From Gymnopilus junonius (taxonomy: Eukaryota; Basidiomycota; Agaricomycetes; Agaricales; Galerinaceae): a stretch of 64,000 nucleotides of DNA. This document shows, piece by piece, positions 23,204-36,268 of the stretch (position 1 is the first letter of the stretch; every line of letters starts with the position of its first letter). The DNA lies in contig JADNYJ010000171.1 in assembly GCA_015501075.1 (NCBI GenBank), forward strand, positions 1 to 64,000, read 5' to 3'. A program made the translations under genes and the position numbers. Below the pieces are notes generated by a model, which saw nothing but the letters and a program-made list of their open reading frames with translations, was not told the DNA's origin and made no database searches.

Positions 23204-25050
23204 TCACATCGCAAGAACGCCTGTAGCAACGAATTAGTTTGAATTAAAGAAGAACTGATTAGAGACGCACTCTCTATTATAACCATTGACACCAAATCGA
23301 GAACTGAAGGCGATACTTCATAGATCTTGCAGCTTGGAGTAAGTTAGATTTGATAGTGGATATCAAGGATGGGAAGAATACAACTGGTAATTGTGGTCAT
23401 TGTTATTGTCGACAGAAATTTAAAATATCAACTGCTTCCTTTTGCTGACGGTGCGAACACGAATTGGACTATGAAACCACAATCGCATGAGTTGAGGAAC
23501 CCTGCAAGCAGAGAGATTCTTACAGTAGAGGTCATAAGCGAATATCAAAGGTGGAACGTAGCGATTATAATGCTGAATCTCGCAATGGTCCATACAACGA
23601 CACTGGCTAGCTTACCAGAAAGAATAGAGTCGTCCCAAGAGCCTTCTTTACCTTCCACACTCGGGGTATCTAGGTGCGAGAGTGATTGGATTAAAGGTAC
23701 TGAGGCACTGCTTAAGTGGAACGCACGTATCTCCAGGTCGAAAGTCAAGGCAATATCGCACAGTAATAAGGTAACTGAAGCAACTATGGATGTTGATATA
23801 TATAAGTTTTAATTCAAGCGCTCTCGAACAATACTGTTGTGTTTGACACGGGGGACACATACCAAATGCATACTTTAAATTGTCAGAAACGTTACCAAAA
23901 ATGCAAGCTTTCCTGGATAACATACCTTGGTCGTGCTCAGGCTCGTCGAGACCGTAGATATTCTGGGATACTAGGCTCCATGGCAGGTAAGGTCAGTAGG
24001 TGAAAGAAGGTCTGACGATGCAAAATTTATTGCGGGAAAATGTAGTGACGACTTGTCGGCAGTTTATATGACCGTCCGGACTCCTTGTTCTTTGGACACC
24101 GCTTTTCAGAGCAAAGACCCATCTCTGAAGATCAGATATTGCACTGCATCGGTCGGAGGTTGGGCGTAAAACCAAGACTCGATAGGGCTTGCAGCCGTGC
24201 TACGGAGTGCAATAATATGCTGTTTGTGAAGGCTGGGATAACTTTGGTTTTCCGACTTGATTGAAGGAGGGAATGAAGTTCTAAGATCAACGCAGGTCCT
24301 ACCATGAATCAGTTTATTGACGGATAAGAATCCTATGAGCTGGTTTATCTCACTTGAAATTGCACAAATCGAGTTACGTCAGATGTCCCTTTCGAGTCGT
24401 CCTTTTTGTCAAGTTGTTCCCATCGAGTCCCTTCCCACCTAACACATTTGTGTAGGAGTTAGACGACAGCAGAGCAAAGAAAGATGATGAACAGAGGAAA
24501 TGGAAGGAGCGCTGGAAATACTGGCCAGTGAGCTTGTGGTGAGTGTATATTCCGGTGCTCATCGTTAACCACTTCCCACCAGCTTGGGTAATTAATAACT
24601 GGTTAAGTCAACTCAGATGTCAACAGATGCAGAATAGAGGGGCTGTAAGACGGAAGCGTCCATAGGTTCCAAAAGAGTTATCGTCGCTGTACTATAGTTG
24701 GGTAGAAGAGGTGGATGCATCTTGATCTCGCCCAATGCGCTCTAGAAATTGCGACCCGTTATGTAAACAACCGTCCCTGAAGTACATAAAGCAAAAACCA
24801 GAGAGCCTCCACTTAAAGGAAGTTTAGCGACCGTATATTCCAGGGAAAATAGAAATACAAGTAGATTTGATAAATAGAGTCAGAGGGGGATTCAGTCTGA
24901 CGAATCACGACAAACCTTTGGCGGTGGTTGTTTTGGTTTGTTGTGCAACGGACAACTATACAGTCGAATTTCGGCAAAAGCCTAAATCTGGCGTGTGGAC
25001 GAAATGTGTGGTCGCCGTAGCGCGAGATCAGCAACCTCAAGACCCCAACG
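23204..25050. other. Intergenic, upstream of RPL4
   Basis: No gene supported. An open frame at 23,369-23,812 (147 codons) lacks recognisable domains and a convincing start context. The minus-strand frame at 24,813-25,298 overlaps the first RPL4 exons and is a shadow. The final few hundred bases should contain the RPL4 promoter. Confidence 0.45.
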
Positions 25051-26449
<1,399 letters not shown>

Positions 26450-27081
26450 ATTCCTTGAGTTGTTGGTTGTTGTGGGTGTATGTTGGATGTTGGGAGGACC
26501 TGAAAATTATGCAGATGCTGAGGAATCATATGATTATACGTTGCGTTGTCCATGCCACCCCTTTCGTCGTTGTTTTTTTATGCTTCCGCAATACATGCAA
26601 GTGACGCAATAGTATTCATTGGTTTGCTTCAAGGCACTCTCATCGCTTTTTGACTGGAGTTAATTTAGGTGTTCATATACGCATGAGGTTGGGAGGTTAC
26701 TGCTTGGGCGATCTGCAACTTCTTTACATGAAATGTCATTCTGAAGGATGTGCTCGATACAAGCTGTAACTAGCTGCATAACCGTCTGCCCAGGTCACGA
26801 TGGTCGAAGTGAAACGCCATCCCGCAGGATGTCCATGTGGTCGTCGACCACGTTGTAGCCTCACTCCAGTTTGTGGTGCTCTCGGTTCTGATGCCAGCTT
26901 CTTCCGTTTCTAGTTCTCTCCCTTTGCTCTCTTGGTAACATCTGACAGTACCCTAGTCGTTCTATTATCCATAGGCCCCAACACTGATTTCGGTGAGATC
27001 CTTTTACTTTTTGTTACAATCTTTTGTTGATGGGGCTGGTTCCGCACGCACGCAAGTAGCTGGTCGAAATTTTCTACAACC
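26450..27081. other. Intergenic between RPL4 and the MARVEL-like gene
   Basis: Holds the RPL4 3' region and the upstream region of the following gene. Nothing else seen. Confidence 0.5.
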
Positions 27082-28082
27082 ATGTCTTCTTCGCTCTCAA
27101 TATCGTCAATATCAATGCCAATGGCAACACCAATCTCAACAACAGCTTCCATGTCTCCACTACCGACCACCTCTGCGATTTCATTTCCATCCGTCTCTCC
27201 TGTGGCCGCAAGCCGTATAGCCTATCTCTCCAGCACGACGACAAGCCTGGTAACTTGTCTGACGATTATGATCACCTTGATGTATTTGGTCGTGCTTTCT
27301 TGGACGGTGAGGTATGCGAAAGAGAATCCTAAAGTTGTGAATAAGGTATCGGGGGTTTGGGTTGTTCGGTATGCGCCTAGTATGTGTTACCTACTTTGCT
27401 GGATGAGGTTTGGTATTATTCAAGAGGATGCTTACGTTGCGGTTTTTATTTTAGTAGGCTATGCGTTCTTAGTGCTGAGCAGTCTGATGGAAGTGGCATG
27501 TTCAAGCTGGCTCGTCCTACAGTGGCGGTTCAATCATAATTATCCGAATACACATACTCGAGCTGGTACACGTCTCCTCTTGTAAGGGACTCCTACCACT
27601 TGAACGATCATCATCATTTTTGACCCTCTTTCATACAGATTCGCCTCTTCATGGACGACTCTAACAGCAGGCGTATACACCCTTCTTTTTATTCATCCAG
27701 CGTGGTCGAGGCATCCTATATCCTCAATTGGCGCTCAGGCCATCTGGATTTTTTTGACATGGCTTTTATGGGTCGTCGGCGCTGGCGTGGTGAATGCTTC
27801 CATTCCGGGGGTTTTGGATAGAGGGAGGTGTGTGGAGGTGGTATATTGTGCGCAGATCAGAGGTTTGTTCGGTGTTGCGGTCGTTGAAAGGTCAGACTTC
27901 AAGTTTCAAGGCTGATGCTAAGCGCTGAAGTCCCATACTGACTTTTCGGTTGTAGCTTGGTGCTCTCAGCAGGGCTGGCGCTGATGTTTTGGCTTGCCTG
28001 GCAGTCGGCTAGCTCGACTTTGCGGCCTGTTTCCTTCCGTGCGAGGTTATCGCTCGCGACAACGTTTATGAGTGGTCAATGA
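27082..28082 (+). CDS. MARVEL-like multi-pass membrane protein
   Basis: Three exons, 27082-27581, 27639-27890 and 27956-28082, join in frame and end with ATTFMSGQ. A serine/threonine/proline-rich N-terminus of about 45 residues precedes hydrophobic segments SLVTCLTIMITLMYLVVLSW, YVAVFILVGYAFLVLSSLME, WTTLTAGVYTLLFIHPAW, IWIFLTWLLWVVGAGVVNA and SLVLSAGLALMFWLAWQSA. The block RGRCVEVVYCAQIRGLFGVA before the last helix is the pattern seen in fungal MARVEL-type proteins, where small residues and an R/E-rich loop precede helix four. Predicted plasma-membrane or vesicle protein; substrate or partner unknown. Start at 27,082 is the first ATG of the frame. Confidence 0.65.
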
Positions 28083-28290
28083 ACAAACCAAGCTTCTTTG
28101 GATGCAATTCATAATGCGATTTTTATGGCATCCTCCTTTCACATTTATTTCGGACTATCGCCAAACTGACATCTCTTTTCTATTCAGCACGCGGTACGTT
28201 TATAATATACATTTAAATAAACCTGCATGGACGATTATATGGACACAAGCAGATAAATAACGTGAAGGAAAATAAACACTAAAAAGCCAA

Positions 28291-30016
28291 CTAAGGTTCG
28301 TACATCACAAGAAATGATGGCCGAATCGCATCGTTGCTGTATACGACTAACTCATCATAGTTCAAGCTTCCGCCTTTTTCCGCGAGGACCTAGAAAAATG
28401 CGGTATGTGCATGTTAGAGGTGCACTGTACATACGCTTCACGGCCAAATGATATTGTGCTTACCGAGTCGTATCCTGCAGGTGGCGCTGTCAAGGACGTG
28501 TTGTCCTGTAGTAGTTTGCACCCCTTGCCAACGACGACCTTGTTCAACAGGATCGCTTTCAACGAAGATTTGCAGTCGTTGTGCGAATAGTCATTCGACC
28601 TGGACGAACGCTGAATATAGATCAAGGGACCAGGGTTGAATACGACCTACTTGGAAGACGTCGACGACGTATAGATCCTTTTCCGAACCTGCCCAGCCGG
28701 TCTTCTTTCCCCAGAGAGAAATATCATAGGATGTACGGACGATGTTGCATAGCGAGCAGGAAGTAGAAGAGCAGAACTGAGTGTGTCCCTTATCTCCTAG
28801 GTTGCAGATACGCCGCGTGCCGTGCCAACGACGGTTCTCGTTTCCTTCAGACCGACCGGATGCAACAAATTGGCACGAGCCTCGACTGCAGTCCTGACAC
28901 ATAATGGCAAATTGAAAATGTGACTGAACTTTGAAAAGATGCTTACTTGTAGGCGTTGTAAGCATCCAGCATAGCAGGAGGAATAAGGATCTTGTACACG
29001 CGCCTCACAGGTGGGCACGTGGACCCATGCCTCCAAGACGCCTTGAATTGATCAGCCACTGTGATGTCGTTTCATAAACAGGTCATGCGACAAAGGAATA
29101 GTATCAAACGCACCGCTTTTGAATGTAACATGCCCGGAAGGTACTTCGAGTATCATGGGACCTTTACTTTCCGCGTCGTCGACACAGGTTTGACTGCAAA
29201 AGTGTAAATTGGCCATCTTCGGAGCTTGCAAGCACATCAGGCAGAGGTTTTCTCCCAGCCTGCAGTGAAAACGTCAGTCTCGAGCCTGGCGGGTGGCCTA
29301 AACATGACAGACGTCTTATGCGCCAAAGAGCAATAATCATGGCCACCTACGTGAGGCGGATTTTGGCATCCAGGCGCTTGGCACAGCACTACGACAAAAT
29401 TAGAAACAGAGTTGCCATCTTGGGCAAATTTAGCCTACCTGGGCCGAACCGCCTCCAGTTGCCTTCCGCTGAGGACCGCTTGCGTTCCGTGCACACGCTT
29501 TGCTGCAATAATCGTGAGTCTTCGTCCCGTCGGAATACTTGGGCGGTTATGGCAGAACTAATCGGTATAAATAATGTTTTTACTACGTCTGGGAAGACTG
29601 AAAATCGATAACTACTCACGTTGCAGTTACCCGAATTCGAAGATCCGAAATAGATCCATTCTGATTGTTGATCTTCTTGTTGGCGCAAGTCTTGCTACAG
29701 TATGGGTGTGTCTTGTTGCCGTCGAAGTGTTTCGGGCGAAGTTGGCAAACCTAAAGTTCAAGTTAGTCAGAATCATTCAATGATTGTGTGAGATTATCTC
29801 TAACCTCACAAAGAGTCACAGGATTAATTGCAGGGGTGAAGCTCCAGCATTATTGTTAGCTGGGGTGCTTGTGCTGTTTACGTTAGCGGAAGGTTTGGGC
29901 CCAGGTGCATTCACAGGCGCAGAAGCAGGCAGTGGAGGGACGGGTGGTGGTGGTGGTGCGGATGGCGCAACACTTGGTGGCGGAGGTGGCGGATTAGGCG
30001 CAGCTTTCTGGGTCAT
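28291..30016 (-). CDS. Cys-module protein with PARP-like ADP-ribosyltransferase domain
   Basis: Read on the minus strand from MTQKAAPNP. A proline-rich N-terminus is followed by repeated Cys modules (CEVCQLRPKHFDGNK..YCSKTC; CNFCHNRPKYSDG..YCSKAC; CQAPGCQNPPHVGGHDYCS; CLMCLQAPKMANLHFCSQTC). Next come a linker with MILEVPSGHVTFKS, then a PARP-type catalytic domain: RRWHGTRR (NAD-binding His), IYTSSTSS (Tyr) and NYDELVVYSNDAIRPSFLVM (catalytic Glu). Predicted to transfer ADP-ribose from NAD to an unknown target; the Cys modules probably bind zinc. Reading the family frame requires at least five one-base additions, mostly in short homopolymers: G4 at 29833-29836, A3 at 29648-29650, T2 at 29539-29540, A3 at 28867-28869, and one or two near 28,690. 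Few in-frame stops are otherwise seen. Sequence error and early decay both possible. Convergent with the MARVEL-like gene. Confidence 0.7.
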
Positions 30017-30338
30017 AGAACTGAGCGAATGACTCGCCAGAGTGCCAATATCGAAAGCGCAAGAGGGATATGAGAGGTCATGGAACTCATCGCGGGCTAA
30101 CGGACACGAAGCCCAAGGGACAGCAAATCGCAAAATCTTGAAAGAAGGGAACGTATCAATCCACATCGATTTTTAACCAAACGTCGAAACAGATGAGTAT
30201 TACATCTGGACACCTGCCGATTTTCGCCAGCGGCAATGAGGCTACTGCGTGCTTTTCACGAGGCCGTCTTGCACCCTTTATACGATCCTGATATCAGCGT
30301 GGCAATATCATCTCAACTTCCCATTCCGAACTTCAACA

Positions 30339-31537
30339 ATGGTGTCGCTCGTTAAGTGGGGATCCATCCATAGGAACAAAACGCCTGTTCAATCCCAATC
30401 GACTTGTGTGAGGTATGGATTTTACGCCTTGATTGATTTCTTCTACTCATTGTCCATTATCCGGAAGATCTGCGGCAAGAAGGCAAATTCATCGACAGCA
30501 ATGGGCACAACATCCCTATTGCAGCAGGAGCTGCGCAAGAAATGGGACAGGTCCAAGCCCAACGCTTGCGTGCTTCAAGATGTCGTGCAACAGGCAACCA
30601 GCCTTTGCAAACTTCTGCACGGAAGCTCACGCCAGGTATGAAAGTTGACCATTTTGTCATCGTGAGGTTTTAATATTCCGAGACTAGAGAAGGCGTGCGA
30701 TTGGGGCAGGTTGAAGCTGCGAGCTATGCGATATTCAACCTCGCACTGTAGGAAGATGTGTATTCCATGCGATCGCTGGTCGCACAGAACGCGGCTCCGT
30801 GAGCTCAATGCTGACGGAACAACGTTCAAAATTGTGAGTATAAATCTTGATACTTCTTAATACGTTCTGAACATCTCGTTAGTAAGGGCACAATTCTTGA
30901 GCGAATGGGATCACTACGATTCTCCATCCTTGGAGAGGATTTACGAAATTATTCTTCCTCGCGATGTGAGCATTCGCCACGATATTATAAGTGAGTTTTG
31001 GTAGCATATCTCCAAATTGTAGCTAATACAGTTCAAAAGGACATCTAATCCAAGTTTGAAGAAGTGAGAAGCTTCCACAGTCTCAGTGTATTTGCGACCT
31101 CGGCACCAAAGAACCCGTCCTGTGCAACTTCAAATCTTGTGGCATCTGTTGCATAGTCAAATCTTGCTTCAAGTCATTCGCTTTTGGTGTAAGCTACAAC
31201 GAGGGCAGGTACATCCATCGAATTATCACTTGAAAAGTAAGACGATATTGACGTATTTTTCAGGTTTGGCCAGGGCGTATATTCGTACCGAAATCCAGCT
31301 TTGGCTGATCGCTTTTCTACTTCTTGTACATCGTCCCCATATCGTGTGTTGATTGCATGCGATGCAGCCGTTGAGCCCGCCCAGGCCAACGTTGATGAGG
31401 TTGGTCGCTCGTCCCGTTTCACCCAATTTCTGTCGATGCTGAATTGGTTCCAGTCTGCCGAGGAAGAGTCTCTTTTCGTTCCGTTGGCTGATGGTATTCT
31501 GCCGGTTTACATATTTATGTATACAACAAAGAAATGA
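30339..31537 (+). CDS. Second Cys-module/ADP-ribosyltransferase-like protein
   Basis: Divergent from the previous gene. One Cys module (CEICGKKAK..HPYCSRSC) is followed by CFKMSCNRQPAFANFCTEAH and a region ending in LNADGTTFKI. Then come AQFLSEWDHYDSPSLERIYE and ILPRDVSIRHDII, and a transferase domain: FHS..QCICDLG (His), FGQGVYSYRNPALADRF (Tyr) and EESLFVPLADGILPVYIFMY, where the Glu before SLFVP aligns with the catalytic Glu. The last exon (about 31,265-31,537) is intact. Upstream exons need one-base additions (A3 at 30485-30487, C at 30511, and around the splice sites near 30,837 and 30,888 and at 31,078). Start at 30,339 is tentative because the first exon is one frame off. The catalytic domain is diverged from its neighbours, so activity is less certain. 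Confidence 0.6.
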
Positions 31538-31655
31538 AAAGGAGTGGAAAAAGATGAAGAATGTATATATAAGTCGCCTGTAGTGTACAGAAAGCATTCT
31601 GGAATGCAGATAGATAATTTATAAAATAATAAAAATGGAAGAGGTATGAAAAAGA

Positions 31656-32702
31656 TTAAGCAGCCAAAGGTGTCTTAAACAAGGCTGTAACGAAAGAACG
31701 AAATTTGGACTTGGAAGTGGGCGTATCACCGTAAACGATGAGGTACGCTGGACGTATTGCATCGTTGTCATATACGACGGTCTCTTCATAATTAAGGTCA
31801 ATGCCCGGTTCTCCAACAACCTATAAGACGTTAGGGTGCTGAAATGTTACATACAGATGAAGGACGCATACTGAATGATGGCCGCATGGCGGTTCTGTTA
31901 GTCCCGTAGCATTTTGACGACGCTTGTGCGGATTGCCGACAATGACGCGGCTAACGAGGAGCACTCTAAGCTTAGTGGATTCGTCTGCATTCAGCGCATA
32001 ATCGTCTGCTTCTTCGAAACCGTTGAGCCAAGAAACCAAGGATATTGTGGAGTTAGCGAATTCAACAGCTTACTGGAGGAACAGGCCGTGGTGTATATCC
32101 CAGTCCCGAAACGACGGAATTTGTGCTTTGTGCCTTGGAGAATAAAGATATAAAATACAATCTCCTGGGTGTACTGGACACGTACCACACTTCTTAACGT
32201 CAAAAGAGTTCCTGATAACAGAACAAAGGTTACATTTCGACAGGATACACAGACGGATGCGGCTGCCATCTTCTGCTAAGGTACAGTGGCGATTCGTCCC
32301 ATGAAATAGCAGTTGCTCATTAGCGGGATTTTTTGTTCGATTACGAAGAGCAGGAGATGATAATATGAGAGCCCTGTGAGTGTGTTACAATCATATATGA
32401 AGGTCCTTAACGACTGAAGTTCATACCGATACCGGTGGTAAGGCTTCAAAATGGAGTCTGGCGATAAAATCTTGAAAACGGCGTGAACCTTGGGCTTTGG
32501 CTTATTAGGATGCTTCCACCCCTTGTAGAACTGTTTCTCAACTATTACAATCTGTATTAGTATCAGTCATTGATAGTCAAGCAAACGACCTACTCGTGGA
32601 AAATTGGGGATTGCTTGACGAAAGAAGTCGCAGTCGCTTGGACTTGCCATACCCTTTATTCTCGGGATGGTCAAAGCTAAACTCGTCGATAATCGTAGAC
32701 AT
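31656..32702 (-). CDS. PARP-like ADP-ribosyltransferase (catalytic domain only, intact)
   Basis: Minus strand, start MSTIIDEFSFDHPENKGYGK at 32,702. Six or so exons join in frame with standard introns to the stop at 31,656. The protein is essentially a stand-alone catalytic domain: EKQFYKGWKHPNKPKP, AVFKILSPDS, then QLLFHGTNRHCTLAEDG (His of the H-Y-E triad), ILSKCNLCSVIRNSFDVKKC, RRFGTGIYTTACSSK (Tyr), DDYALNADESTKLRVLLVSR, VIVGNPHKRRQNATGLTEPP and NYEETVVYDNDAIRPAYLIV (Glu aligned with the catalytic Glu of PARP1). All three signature residues are present, so it is predicted active as a mono-ADP-ribosyltransferase. It lacks the N-terminal Cys modules of its neighbours. Target unknown. Confidence 0.8.
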
Positions 32703-33438
32703 TGTAAGGCACTGTAATCAGGTGAGGCTGGCGAGTATTTGGCGAGCGCAATAATATAAGAATTTCAAAGGGTTTCCGTCCGGTAGGGGACAAAGGTCCA
32801 TTCCAAGTCCGTTCCATAACGCATCAAGGAGAGTCGAGAGGTTTGCGAGGCGTCAGCTGTAAACCAGCACGTTGATGCATGAGGGTGCAGCGTGTCCTGG
32901 CCGTATCGCATTTTCCGAAGTCATCGCCAACGTAGAGAATTGTCGCTTGCAAGGCAGAAAAGGACTTCAAGCACAGGTGTAGGTGATAGTATCTTATGCA
33001 CGAGATAACTTTTTAGATTTCGTGATACGACGATGCTTGATTCCAGGAACAAGGTAAATAGTGATGAATGTTGAAGCTAAGCTGAAGGCTGCTGAAGGTA
33101 CACAGACAACCTTTTGCCATGTCACGGAATCACGCACAGCCAACGTTGACTCCGGACTCTTACGATGACCACTGCCTCGAGGCTAATACACCTCAAACAC
33201 ACACCTCAAGGGTATCTATATCCGTCCCAAAACTCTTTCTCAACACCGATAGTAGAATACACAGCGCGAACACGCTCTTACCGTGAGGAGCACCCCTTCA
33301 ATTCACCTGAGGACTTTTCATTGGATTATCGAGTCTCAATTTCCAAGCTCTACTAAGAGTCTATAATTTGTGCCGACCTCTTTGCAGTGCCGACTCTACC
33401 TTCTTGATTAATTTTCCTCTCCGTAGTTTCTGGCCAGC
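32703..33438. other. Divergent intergenic region between ART and NADAR genes
   Basis: The minus-strand ART starts at 32,702 and the plus-strand NADAR gene at 33,439, so this 0.74 kb is a shared upstream region. No gene supported in it. Confidence 0.5.
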
Positions 33439-34474
33439 ATGCAAACCCGAAAGACCATTACTATTGTCACATCCCCCCCGACGCGTCCACTGGGACTGCC
33501 GACAATCACATCGCCAGGAGCGAAGCAGGCACCAGTGTACCGCGTCGAGGAAAGAAGCCGTACCATATACGTGGCCTCTGACGTCGACCCATCACAATGG
33601 GATACCCATAGCTTGAACACCATCTTCACTTTGACCGAAGCCTCTGAAAATGGTTTGGAGCCCTCTATTGAACCAATGCGCCGCACTCAATCTTATGTGG
33701 ATACGCAAGTCATTATTACGGAGGATACTTCAGGTCGCAGTGACGAATCGCGGGTCAATTCGCCAAGAATCAGCTTATACCAGCCTCGCCGTCCTGGTGT
33801 CAAGAAGACAAACCCTGCTCTATCAGCCCCCGAAGGTCATCGACGCGTATCTCCCATCAAAACCACACCCAGCCGTCCTCGTATTCTATTTTATCACAAG
33901 CACAACCCGTATTATGGGTTTACGAATTTTTCGCCCCATCCTGTAATTTATAATGGCAAGAAGTATCCTACAAGCGAACATCTCTTCCAATCTTTCAAGG
34001 TGAGTACCGTCATATTCGTATACCGAGCTGGTGCTGAGTGTATTTAGTTCCAGGGTCATAGACCCAACCTTGCAGAGCACATCCGGACGTGTTCTGAGCG
34101 ACCTAGTGTCGCATTTTCCGAAGCTCGGCGTTTCCAACCCGAGGTACGACCTGATTGGAAGCAGATTAATGTCGAAAAGGTCAATTCACGTATCTTATAT
34201 ATTTTTGATGCTTATTAAGTTACAACAGATGGACGAAGCTTTGTTTTACAAGTTTACGCAACACGCCGATTTGCAGGCTGAGCTGCTTGGAACAGGGGAC
34301 GCAGAGCTAGTTGAGGTAGGACAATTAACATTGCATTCGATGATTTCAGCTGAAGCTGTGTAGGATTCCGACAAAGATGCCTTCTGGGGTGTCGGTGCTG
34401 ATGGGAAAGGCCGAAACGAGCTCGGAAAGGGTCTCGAGAGGCTGAGGGCTAAACTCCGTGGAAGCGCATGTTAG
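33439..34474 (+). CDS. NADAR-domain protein (predicted ADP-ribosyl hydrolase)
   Basis: Four exons (33439-33999; about 34050-34179; 34230-34315; 34364-34474) join in frame. A 150-residue N-terminal extension rich in S/T/P/R, probably disordered, precedes a NADAR (YbiA/DUF1768) domain: ILFYHKHNPYYGFTNFSPHP, IYNGKKYPTSEHLFQSFKF, HIRTCSERPSVAFSEARRFQ, PDWKQINVEKMDEALFYKF, LLGTGDAELVEDSDKDAFWG and GADGKGRNELGKGLERLRA. Motifs typical of the family are the N-F-S-P-H-P turn, S-E-H-x-x-Q, the L-L-x-T-G-D-A-E strand and D-x-F-W-G. Known NADAR proteins cleave ADP-ribose from nucleobase or nucleotide conjugates, including ADP-ribosylated guanine. The gene is intact and sits among ADP-ribosyltransferase genes, which suggests a related role. 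Confidence 0.85.
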
Positions 34475-34694
34475 TTCATCGATAACTGCCTCATTCATGT
34501 CTCCTGGCCGATTGTTTTCTGTACTGCTAGCAACACGTGTCCTCATCGCTGCAGCTGATGCAGTTTTATCTTTGACTATATCTAAATCGTGATGTTGCAG
34601 AGTAGACCTCGAGGAGGAGGTGTGCTGCGGTTTTAAAACGAGGAAGGAGCTGACGATTCCATCATCTACTCCTCTCCATCTCGCTGCTCAACAA

Positions 34695-35855
34695 ATGGCG
34701 ACTTCAAATTCAACTGTACCGTTCACTCAAGCTTCTCAGCTTTGCGATGTATTTGCATTCTTCAAAGATCTCCAGAAATTACCGCTTAATAGCTGTTGCA
34801 GTATTGTCATCAGAAGCCCAAGTTCTCCAACCACCCGTACTGTTCCAAGACTTGTGCGGGCCAGGCTGCAACTCTTTGCAATGTACGGACCTTCATCCTA
34901 CTTCAGTCTTATAAAGTTATACATGAGCACGTCCCATTCGTTTGTAGCATTGCCACAAGAAGCCCAAATTCCAGAACTTCGACTATTGCGGCAAGAACTG
35001 TGCGGCTTTAGCGAACCCAGGAGGCAAGGCTCGCAATATTGCTGGCGGATCAGCGCAGCCAGCCCAAACAGGTATTCAGAAGCAAAAAACCTCGAACGTG
35101 AACTCAATGACTGCCCAACAAGGAACACCGGCGTTTGATCCTTTACAAATCGCTAGTAAGCTCATGTTCGATATGAAATCAGGAATCGTCCTCATTGTAG
35201 GGACCTTCTCCCAATATTAGAACTCGTCGTTCAGCATATCCCACAAGTTCAAGCCCTTATCAATCCTAACGGAAGCTCTGGATCTGCGGGCCAAACTTTC
35301 GTTCCGACTTCCCAGCCTATCGTAACCAATCCCTTTGCTGGACCCACAGCTCAGATTGTGCCCCCAAGCAACGTCTATAACACCGGACCGGGCCCGGTGA
35401 ACAACCCTTTCCTCAATCCGGTCGGTCAGGGTGCCTATCAGGCCGTGCCTGTCACCTCGCAGAATGCGACGACGAATGGTGCAGTTAATCTGGCAGCTTC
35501 TTCGAACCCAGTCCCTGCCGCTCAACAAATTCATATTAGTACGCAGCAAACTCCCGATAATCTTGAGTGCCTTATCCCTGGCTGCGGGCAGCCTGTCCAC
35601 GTTGACGCGAAAGGAGTGAAAGCCAGCGACTATTGTTCTACGCGGCACCGGGAGTAAGTGTAGTTTCGCAGAATTTGAGTCGATTTCTGATGAACTTGTG
35701 TCTATAGGGAAGCAGTTACAAGCGGCCTAGTGTCGCCTTGCATTATGTGTCTAGTTATGCCCCAAAGCGACACCGATTACTTTTGTTCCCGAGCTTGTAG
35801 GGAGGAGTCGATGAACAAGCAGACGTATTATGATGAGGAAGATGAATCTGAGTAG
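34695..35855 (+). CDS. Multi-Cys-module protein without transferase domain
   Basis: Starts MATSNSTVPFTQASQ and has four Cys modules: LCDYCHQKPKFSNHPYCSKT, CNHCHKKPKFQNFDYCGKNC, CLIPGCGQPVHVDAKG..DYCS, and CIMCLVMPQSDTDYFCSRAC near the end. Each has the C-x2-C (or C-x4-C) ... Y-C-S-x-x-C form found in the two neighbouring ART genes, and is probably zinc binding. A long P/N/Q/T-rich linker (about 100 residues) separates the second and third modules, and the protein ends with an acidic tail, DEEDESE. No H-Y-E transferase domain follows. One base appears missing at the acceptor near 35,200 (GGG run). It may be a truncated paralogue or a free-standing reader/adaptor of the ART family. Confidence 0.65.
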
Positions 35856-36268
35856 CCTTTTGTGATTTGCACAGGACAGGGTCTTTTAATCGCATGGTGG
35901 CATATTTCATGTAAATCATACACACTAGATAGGTCTATATATATATGGATATCATATATCGATACAACGATCGCCAAGGGAAAGGAAGTTCCTGAACTGT
36001 TAGTCGGATGTACGTACAGTATGCATATTAAAGGCCCACACCGTCAAGGTGGATGCCAGGTCTACATTAATGAAGAGAATCAGTAAACTATATCAGGTAC
36101 AGAGATGCCGATGCCGAATTAGTATGCTATAGTAAAAAGATCGTGTACACAATGAGCGGATGAATCTGAGAAGGTCCAAAGCTTGACTCGTAGAACAGCG
36201 ATGCCACTTGTTGGCAAGAATCTACCAGAATGAAAAAGAAAGTAACGAAAGAATGCGATGAAATGCCC
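35856..36268. other. Intergenic, convergent 3' ends
   Basis: Lies between two convergent genes; AT-rich (for example 35,935-35,960). Nothing else seen. Confidence 0.5.

Noticed and set aside
29816..30166. Start of the first ART gene at 30,166 rather than 30,016
   Set aside because: The extra 50 residues show no conservation pattern; MTQKAAPNP begins the typical proline-rich leader. Not excluded, but less likely.
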